Origin: Armatimonadota bacterium | GTDB taxonomy: Bacteria; Armatimonadota; JAAZEB01 | Direction: 5' to 3' | Length of the DNA: 11,388 nucleotides | Assembly: GCA_012841485.1 (NCBI GenBank) | Contig: DUUU01000098.1 | Span: 1 to 11,388 of the forward strand | Shown: in pieces, positions 7,229 through 11,388 of the stretch | Layout of the letters: each line of letters starts with the position of its first letter | How positions within the stretch are numbered: position 1 is the first letter of the stretch | Made by a program: the position numbers and the translations under genes | Notes under the pieces: generated by a model | What the model was told of the DNA's origin: nothing | What the model saw: the letters and a program-made list of their open reading frames with translations, nothing else | Databases searched by the model: none

Positions 7229-8605
7229 ATGAACGACTCACACACGTGGCGCAAGGGGGAAGAACTCTCCCTTGAAGTGACCGATCTCAATGCCGAGGGC
7301 GAGGGCATCGCGCGCGTGGGCGACCGCGAGGTAGAGCTCCCCCTCACGATCCCGGGCGACCGCGTTCGGGCGCGCCTCCTGAAGCCAGGGCGCCAGCCGG
7401 CGCGGGCCGCTGTCCTGGAACGCGAGGCGCCCTCCCCTGCCCGGCTGCCAGCGCTTTGCCCGCATTACGAGCTGTGCGGCGGATGCGCCTGGCAGGATGT
7501 GGACTACCCGGCTCAGCTCCAGCTGAAGGAGAGGATCGTTCGCGCCAACCTCACGGAGGTGCCTGCGGAACGCTTCCGCCCCATTCTGGGGATGGAGACC
7601 CCCTGGTTCTATCGGAACAAGATGGAGTACACCTTCGGTCCGGATCTGACACTCGGCCTCCATCGCCGCGGGCGCTACTGGGACCTGGTGGATATCCTCG
7701 ATTGCCGCCTGCAGTCCCCTCTCGCCAACGAGATCCGGAACGCCGTCCGCGACTACGGGCGGGCGCGCGCGTGGGAGCCGTACCTGAAACGCACGCACCT
7801 GGGGGAAGCGCGCAATCTGGTGATTCGCGAGGGCAAGCGCACCGGGGAAGTGCTCCTGAACCTGGTCTCACGCTCGGACGCCCTCCCAGGCGTGCCCGAG
7901 CTGGCGCAGGAGATCCGCGCGCGCTATCCGGCGGTTGCCTCGTTCTACTGGACGATCAGCCCCGAGAAGGGAGATGCCATCAAGGCGCACCGCGAGACGC
8001 TCCTTGCGGGCAAGCCGCAGATCCGTGAGATCCTCGACGGGATCGAGTTCCTGATCGGCACCAAGACGTTCTTCCAGACCAACACGATCCAGGCGGAGCG
8101 CCTCTGCGAGGTGGTCGCCGGCCTGCGCGAGGAGGCCGGGCATGGTCCCCGCCCCGTCGTCCTCGATCTCTACTGCGGCGTGGGCACGTTCGCGCTCTCA
8201 ACCGCGAGGCGCTGCCCCGGAGCGCGCATCTTCGGAGTGGAGCTCGTCGAGGAGTCTGTCGCTGCCGCCCAGGAAAACGCCCGGCGCAACGCCATCGAAG
8301 GTGTGGAGTTCCTGGCGGGTGATGTGGGAAAGCGCCTCCCCGAGGCAATCCGGGCCGTTGGCCAGCCGGACGTGGTGATCGTCGATCCCCCGCGTGCCGG
8401 CTTGTCTCCCGATGTCAGCCGCGACCTGGCGGCGCTCGCCCCGGCCCAGATCCTCTATATCTCCTGCAACCCGGTGGCCCTCGCGCGCGACCTGGCTGTG
8501 CTGACCTCGGTCGGCTACGAGGTGGTCGCCGTCCAGCCGGTCGACATGTTCCCGCACACACGGCACGTGGAGACCGTCGTATCGCTCTCACGTCGGCGTG
8601 AATGA
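7229..8605 (+). CDS. rlmD: 23S rRNA (uracil-C5)-methyltransferase, RlmD/RumA-TrmA family
   Basis: SAM-dependent enzyme that makes 5-methyluridine in RNA, most likely 23S rRNA. It is 458 aa. An N-terminal TRAM-like RNA-binding domain (about 10-68, with EGEGIARVGDREVELP) comes first. A 4Fe-4S cluster motif follows: C77, C83 and C86 in Cx5CxxC spacing plus C159, the same layout as E. coli RlmD. The SAM site DLYCGVGTF starts at D313, and DPPRAGL at 386. The catalytic nucleophile is C413 in SCNP, and the general base is E448 in HVETVV. All key residues are present. The ATG at 7229 is set by the promoter immediately upstream; there is no Shine-Dalgarno at normal spacing. The family includes enzymes with other uracil sites (RlmC, RlmCD, TrmA-like), so the exact target base is not settled. 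Confidence 0.93.
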   Translation: MNDSHTWRKGEELSLEVTDLNAEGEGIARVGDREVELPLTIPGDRVRARLLKPGRQPARAAVLEREAPSPARLPALCPHYELCGGCAWQDVDYPAQLQLKERIVRANLTEVPAERFRPILGMETPWFYRNKMEYTFGPDLTLGLHRRGRYWDLVDILDCRLQSPLANEIRNAVRDYGRARAWEPYLKRTHLGEARNLVIREGKRTGEVLLNLVSRSDALPGVPELAQEIRARYPAVASFYWTISPEKGDAIKAHRETLLAGKPQIREILDGIEFLIGTKTFFQTNTIQAERLCEVVAGLREEAGHGPRPVVLDLYCGVGTFALSTARRCPGARIFGVELVEESVAAAQENARRNAIEGVEFLAGDVGKRLPEAIRAVGQPDVVIVDPPRAGLSPDVSRDLAALAPAQILYISCNPVALARDLAVLTSVGYEVVAVQPVDMFPHTRHVETVVSLSRRRE

Positions 8606-8790
8606 GCGCGTGTCGGTGCCACCGTCCGGATCCAGGGCGAGACCGGGACGCGCGGACAAAAGGAATCCGATGCCTGGGTAGAGCGACCGCCTGCTTGGAT
8701 GCCAGAGCTCTGCGGCCCCTTCTCCCATGGTCACACGGATAGCCACTCTGTGGCCCCGAAGCGGTCCTCAGCGAGCGCCACGTGGTCGCT

Positions 8791-8834
8791 CCCCTTCCCT
8801 GGGGCTGGCGTGGGGCCGGAGGCCAGGGAAGGGG
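8791..8834. repeat. Long imperfect-loop palindrome, REP-like
   Basis: CCCCTTCCCTGG (8791-8802) pairs without mismatch with CCAGGGAAGGGG (8823-8834) around a 20-nt G-rich loop. It is followed by CCGGGGGTTAGG. The GGGAAGGGG-CCGGGGG-TTAGG arrangement resembles dispersed intergenic palindromes common in GC-rich genomes. Only one copy is present here, so repeat status is an inference. No U-tract flanks it. Confidence 0.5.
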
Positions 8835-8874
8835 CCGGGGGTTAGGCAACCAGGCGCACCGTCCTCTCCATACG

Positions 8875-8883
8875 TGGTATCAT
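8875..8883 (+). promoter_or_regulatory. Putative extended -10 element for the aminotransferase gene
   Basis: TGGTATCAT has an extended -10 TG and TATCAT (5 of 6 matches to TATAAT); no good -35 is seen. It would give a leader of about 115 nt before the ATG at 9006. It resembles the TGGTATACT element at 3007, which supports but does not prove promoter function. Confidence 0.4.
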
Positions 8884-8969
8884 CGCCGGCAGGATTCTCC
8901 GCCCTGCCCGGTGCATAGATACGCGAAGGCAGAGGTGGTCGAGCCCCTGGCTTGCGCGGGGAGAGCGAC

Positions 8970-8990
8970 CCGGCGCATCAGAAGCGCCGG
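8970..8990 (+). other. Hairpin in the aminotransferase leader
   Basis: CCGGCGC (8970-8976) pairs perfectly with GCGCCGG (8984-8990) around a 7-nt loop, ending 3 nt before the GGAGGAGGAG ribosome-binding site. It might affect translation or message stability. Chance is possible in this GC-rich DNA. Confidence 0.35.
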
Positions 8991-9005
8991 CATGGAGGAG
9001 GAGCC

Positions 9006-10367
9006 ATGGCACACAGGTCAGCGGAGACGCTCGCCATCAACGGCGGGCCGAAGGCAGTGAGATCGCTAGAGTGCAAGGAAGTGCCGAAGATCGGCATCGA
9101 GGAGTTCATCGAGCTGGCAGACACCTTCGGGTTCAGCGAGGAGGCGCAGGCCGCGATTCGCGCGGCGGTCGAAAAGGAGGTTGTGCCCTCGCCCATGCTC
9201 TCTCGCTACTACAACCCGCGGCCGTCCAAGGTGAGGATGCTGGAAGAGCTGGCGATGAAGCTCTTTGATGTGCCCCACGTGCTCGCGGTGAACTCGGGCA
9301 CGTCCGCGCTGAATACCGCCTACGTGGCCGCGGGCCTGGGCCCCGGCTGCGAGGTGATCGTGCCCGGCTACACCTTCTTTGCCACCGTCGCCGAAGTCGT
9401 CACCGCAGGGGCGATCCCGGTAATTGCCGAGATCGACGAGTCACTCACCATCGACCCGGCCGACGTGGAGCGCAAGATCACCGCGAATACGAAGGCAATC
9501 GTGCCCGTGCATATGATCGGCACTTGCGCCGATATGGATGCGATCATGGCGATTGCCCGCAAGCACCGTCTCCTGGTCATCGAGGATGCCGCGCAGGCCT
9601 GTGGGGCCAGCTTCAAGGGAAGACGGGTGGGAACGATTGGCGACCTCGGCTGCTTCTCCATCAGCAGCTACAAGATCACCGGTGGCGGCGAGGCCGGCCT
9701 GGTGATGACCCGCGACCGCTACCTCTACACCCGCGCCCAGAATAACCACGACACCGGCGCGTGCTGGCGCCCGGACCGGTATGCCGTGGAGCGGGAAGCG
9801 GGCGAGCTTTTCTGCGGCTACAACTATAAGCTCTCGGAGCTGGAAGGCGCCGTCAACCTCGCTCAGTTGCGGAAGATGCCGGACCAGGTGCGCCGCTGGC
9901 AGAAGACAAAACGCCAGATCGCGCGCCAGCTCCGCCACTTCGCTGGGATCACGCCGCAGCAGGTGCGCGACCCGGAGGGAGAGGTGGGCAACCATCTCGT
10001 CTTCTTCGCGCCAGATGCGGGGGCAGCCGAGAAGACGGCGGCCGCGCTCTGTGCCGAGGGCGTCGGCGCCAACACCCGCGGCGGCAAGACCGCCCGCGAC
10101 TGGCACCTATACGCCTACTGGGAGCACATCCTCGACCGGAAATCCGCCACGCCGGCCGGCTGCCCCTGGAGCTGCGAGAAGAACTCCGGCCTGGGCCAGG
10201 ACTACTCGCCCGATATGTGCCCGCGCACTCTCGACCTCCTCAGCCGCGCTATCTTCATCGGCATCAACCAGTGGTGGACCGAGAGCGACTGCGAGCAGAT
10301 CGCCGGCGCGATCAACAAGGTGCTGGAGGCCTACTACGAGCCTCTCGACGGCAAGATCGGCTGGTAG
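9006..10367 (+). CDS. DegT/DnrJ/EryC1/StrS family PLP-dependent aminotransferase
   Basis: Predicted PLP enzyme that transfers an amino group to a keto-sugar, keto-inositol or similar compound, as in aminosugar or cyclitol synthesis. It is 453 aa, longer than the common 370-400, with extra sequence at both ends. It opens with AINGGPKAV, frequent in this family. NSGTSALN (96-103) forms the PLP phosphate loop. EDAAQACG (193-200) supplies D194 for the pyridine nitrogen. SSYKITGGGEAG carries the Schiff-base lysine K223. NYKLSELEGAV is the usual late motif. The catalytic set is intact. The ATG at 9006 is chosen because GGAGGAGGAG (8994-9003) precedes it; the frame is open to 8952 but unconvincing. 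It has its own possible promoter upstream and a long hairpin downstream, suggesting a separate transcript. Some family members act in regulation or lack aminotransferase activity, so the substrate is open. Confidence 0.93.
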   Translation: MAHRSAETLAINGGPKAVRSLECKEVPKIGIEEFIELADTFGFSEEAQAAIRAAVEKEVVPSPMLSRYYNPRPSKVRMLEELAMKLFDVPHVLAVNSGTSALNTAYVAAGLGPGCEVIVPGYTFFATVAEVVTAGAIPVIAEIDESLTIDPADVERKITANTKAIVPVHMIGTCADMDAIMAIARKHRLLVIEDAAQACGASFKGRRVGTIGDLGCFSISSYKITGGGEAGLVMTRDRYLYTRAQNNHDTGACWRPDRYAVEREAGELFCGYNYKLSELEGAVNLAQLRKMPDQVRRWQKTKRQIARQLRHFAGITPQQVRDPEGEVGNHLVFFAPDAGAAEKTAAALCAEGVGANTRGGKTARDWHLYAYWEHILDRKSATPAGCPWSCEKNSGLGQDYSPDMCPRTLDLLSRAIFIGINQWWTESDCEQIAGAINKVLEAYYEPLDGKIGW

Positions 10368-10397
10368 GCACGCGCGATCCGGGGGCTTATCACCGAG

Positions 10398-10447
10398 AGA
10401 GCCCGCGCTTCGATAGCGTACGCGCCCGGTTTCGAGGCGCGGGCTCT
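10398..10447 (+). terminator. 16-bp hairpin after the aminotransferase gene, possible terminator
   Basis: AGAGCCCGCGCTTCGA (10398-10413) pairs with TCGAGGCGCGGGCTCT (10432-10447) with one wobble; the loop contains the self-complementary GCGTACGC. It begins 30 bp after the aminotransferase stop, a sensible place for a terminator or 3'-end stabiliser. No U-tract follows. It lies between two copies of GATCCGGG (10376-10383 and 10452-10459). Confidence 0.5.
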
Positions 10448-10462
10448 AGCGGATCCGGGCCA

Positions 10463-10487
10463 ACCGCCGGAGGGCGGTGAAAGGAGG
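10463..10487 (+). promoter_or_regulatory. Hairpin abutting a strong ribosome-binding site
   Basis: ACCGCC (10463-10468) and GGCGGT (10473-10478) form a perfect 6-bp hairpin with a GGAG tetraloop. It is immediately followed by AAAGGAGG (10480-10487), a near-ideal Shine-Dalgarno. The only in-frame codon at proper spacing is CTG at 10493, which bears on the start of the next gene. Confidence 0.5.
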
Positions 10488-10540
10488 CTACCCTGCATCC
10501 CCAGACCTCTGCAAGCGAAGCGTTTACGGAGATCCCAGAG

Positions 10541-11326
10541 GTGATCGACGCCCTCGCCTTCCTTGGGAAGGGCCGGCGGCCGGCCACCCCGGAGCTGTAT
10601 GGCCATGACGCGGAGACGCTCCTCGAAGAGATGGACCACAAGGGCGTTCGCGAGGCGGTCGTCCACCACAACCTGTCGTGGCTCTCGCACCCCTTCGATG
10701 GCAACGCCGAGACGATGCGCCTCATCGCGGGAAAGCCCCGTCTCCGCCCCTGCTGGGCGCTCCTCTCGAAGGCTTCACGCGAGTATGGGTCGTATGAAGC
10801 GTACATCGAGGAGGCGGTCGCCCAAGGCGTACGCGCCTTCTCGTTCTTCCCGCGGTTTGGCGCCCTGCCGGCGGCCTACGACACCTCCGTGCGCGAGGCC
10901 GTGCGCGCGGGCACCTTCGCGCCCCTGGAGGAGCGGGGCCTGCCGCTCTTCATCGATTTCGCCGGAGACCCGGGCGCCGGCGTCGACTGCACCGACTACG
11001 AGGCGCTCCGCTTCCTTCTTGGCGCGCACCCGCGGCTGCCGGTGATCCTGTGCGAATACCGGCTCCGTGCGGGCAACCGCGTCTTCCCCGGCGTGATGGA
11101 TGACCACCCCAATCTCCATCTGGAGACGTCCGGGCTGTGGAACTACCGATCGCTGGAGTTCGTGGCGCACCACTGGGGCGCGGAGCGGCTCATCTATGGC
11201 AGCCGGACGCCCTGGCGGAGCACCGGCCTGGCGCTTGGCATGGTGACGATGGCCGCGCTCACCGCGCGCGAGCGCGCGCTGATCCTGGCGGGGAACATCC
11301 GCCGGCTGATGGAGGGAGCGCGATGA
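10541..11326 (+). CDS. Amidohydrolase-like TIM-barrel protein lacking usual metal ligands
   Basis: 261 aa from GTG 10541, or 277 aa if the CTG at 10493 is used; the ideal ribosome-binding site at 10480-10487 favours CTG, although GTG 10541 has only a weak GGAG upstream. The pattern is that of the amidohydrolase-2 (PF04909-like) superfamily: opening VIDALAFLG strand, a repeated helix/strand barrel, RLIYGSRTPW near the end, and a final AGNIRRLM helix. The metal-binding positions are replaced. The usual D-x-H-x-H is D3-A-L5-A-F7, the mid-barrel His region reads LPLFID (D139), VILCEYR stands where a His is usual, and GSD is GSR (R222). It may therefore be catalytically inactive, metal-independent or repurposed. 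The stop overlaps the next start by 4 bp, so the two are very likely cotranscribed and translationally coupled. Confidence 0.75.
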   Translation: MIDALAFLGKGRRPATPELYGHDAETLLEEMDHKGVREAVVHHNLSWLSHPFDGNAETMRLIAGKPRLRPCWALLSKASREYGSYEAYIEEAVAQGVRAFSFFPRFGALPAAYDTSVREAVRAGTFAPLEERGLPLFIDFAGDPGAGVDCTDYEALRFLLGAHPRLPVILCEYRLRAGNRVFPGVMDDHPNLHLETSGLWNYRSLEFVAHHWGAERLIYGSRTPWRSTGLALGMVTMAALTARERALILAGNIRRLMEGAR

Positions 11327-11388
11327 TCCCACTACACCGAAAGTGCCTTCTGGGCGAGCGCCTCACCGGCGAGGTGCTTCTGGACTGC
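11323..11388 (+). CDS. Start of a downstream gene, possibly an amidohydrolase paralogue (partial)
   Basis: The first 22 codons are visible; the gene runs off the window. ATG 11323 overlaps the preceding stop as ATGA, and GGAGGGAG (11311-11318) is a good ribosome-binding site 4 nt upstream. The visible peptide ends in EVLLDC, a hydrophobic strand then Asp and one residue, exactly where amidohydrolases place D-x-H-x-H. Together with the upstream neighbour this suggests a tandem amidohydrolase, but 22 residues cannot prove it. Confidence 0.6.
   Translation, partial: MIPLHRKCLLGERLTGEVLLDC

Larger units (their letters stand above)
8606..9005. other. 400-bp intergenic region between rlmD and the aminotransferase gene
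   Basis: No convincing open frame or RNA gene. It contains a 12-bp perfect palindrome (8791-8834), an extended -10 element (8875-8883) and a 7-bp hairpin (8970-8990) just ahead of the aminotransferase ribosome-binding site. After the rlmD stop only a weak 6-bp pairing (GCGCGT 8606-8611 with ACGCGC 8648-8653) is seen, without a U-tract, so no clear terminator. Positions 8660-8790 show nothing I can name. Confidence 0.5.

Noticed and set aside
8727..8918. Open frame in the intergenic region before the aminotransferase
   Set aside because: It covers the palindrome at 8791-8834, has no ribosome-binding site, and is Pro/Gly/Arg-rich without family likeness.
1..11388. CRISPR array, tRNA, rRNA, insertion sequence or prophage
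   Set aside because: No regularly spaced repeats, no tRNA-like fold noticed, and no transposase, integrase or phage gene among the recognisable proteins.

Overview
This is a GC-rich bacterial chromosomal segment with dense, mostly plus-strand genes. It carries no rRNA, tRNA, CRISPR array, transposase or phage gene that I can recognise. The dnaG-rpoD order at the left end is a conserved housekeeping arrangement. It is followed by a family-10-like glycosyl hydrolase, a Gfo/Idh/MocA oxidoreductase, a DegT-type aminotransferase and tandem amidohydrolase-like genes. High GC, abundant carbohydrate and amidohydrolase-like genes and housekeeping genes interleaved with them would suit an Armatimonadota- or Planctomycetota-like environmental bacterium. 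That placement is a guess from gene content; no phylogenetic marker was compared.

Layout. Positions 2-1719: the 3' end of DNA primase (dnaG) and the complete primary sigma factor gene (rpoD), followed by a strong hairpin. Positions 1907-2821 (minus, convergent with rpoD): a divergent DprA/Smf-like protein with degraded nucleotide-binding motifs. Positions 2822-3497: a long gene-poor stretch with an extended -10 promoter pointing right. Positions 3498-5573: a membrane-anchored or secreted protein with a GATase-like domain joined to a GHL10 glycosyl-hydrolase-like domain. Positions 5681-6718: a Gfo/Idh/MocA dehydrogenase. Positions 6784-7026 (minus): a small two-helix membrane protein whose stop codon lies inside its own terminator. 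Positions 7229-8605: an RlmD/RumA-type rRNA uracil methyltransferase with a near-consensus promoter placed so that the mRNA should be almost leaderless. Positions 8606-9005: an intergenic region with a long palindrome and an extended -10 element. Positions 9006-10367: a DegT/DnrJ/EryC1/StrS aminotransferase. Positions 10541 (or 10493)-11326: an amidohydrolase-like protein lacking the usual metal ligands. Its stop overlaps the start of a further gene that runs off the window and breaks off just where an Asp-x-His-x-His motif could begin.

How the genes may fit together. dnaG and rpoD serve replication priming and general transcription. The hydrolase, dehydrogenase, aminotransferase and amidohydrolase-like genes could belong to sugar or cyclitol breakdown or modification (dehydrogenation to a keto compound, then transamination). 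They are separated by unrelated genes and independent regulatory signals, so a single pathway is not demonstrated. I found no clear new defence, mobile or RNA-guided system. The most unusual items are the ligand-less amidohydrolase-like protein beside a possible paralogue, the degenerate DprA-like protein, the leaderless-type rlmD promoter, and several long perfect intergenic hairpins without U-tracts.
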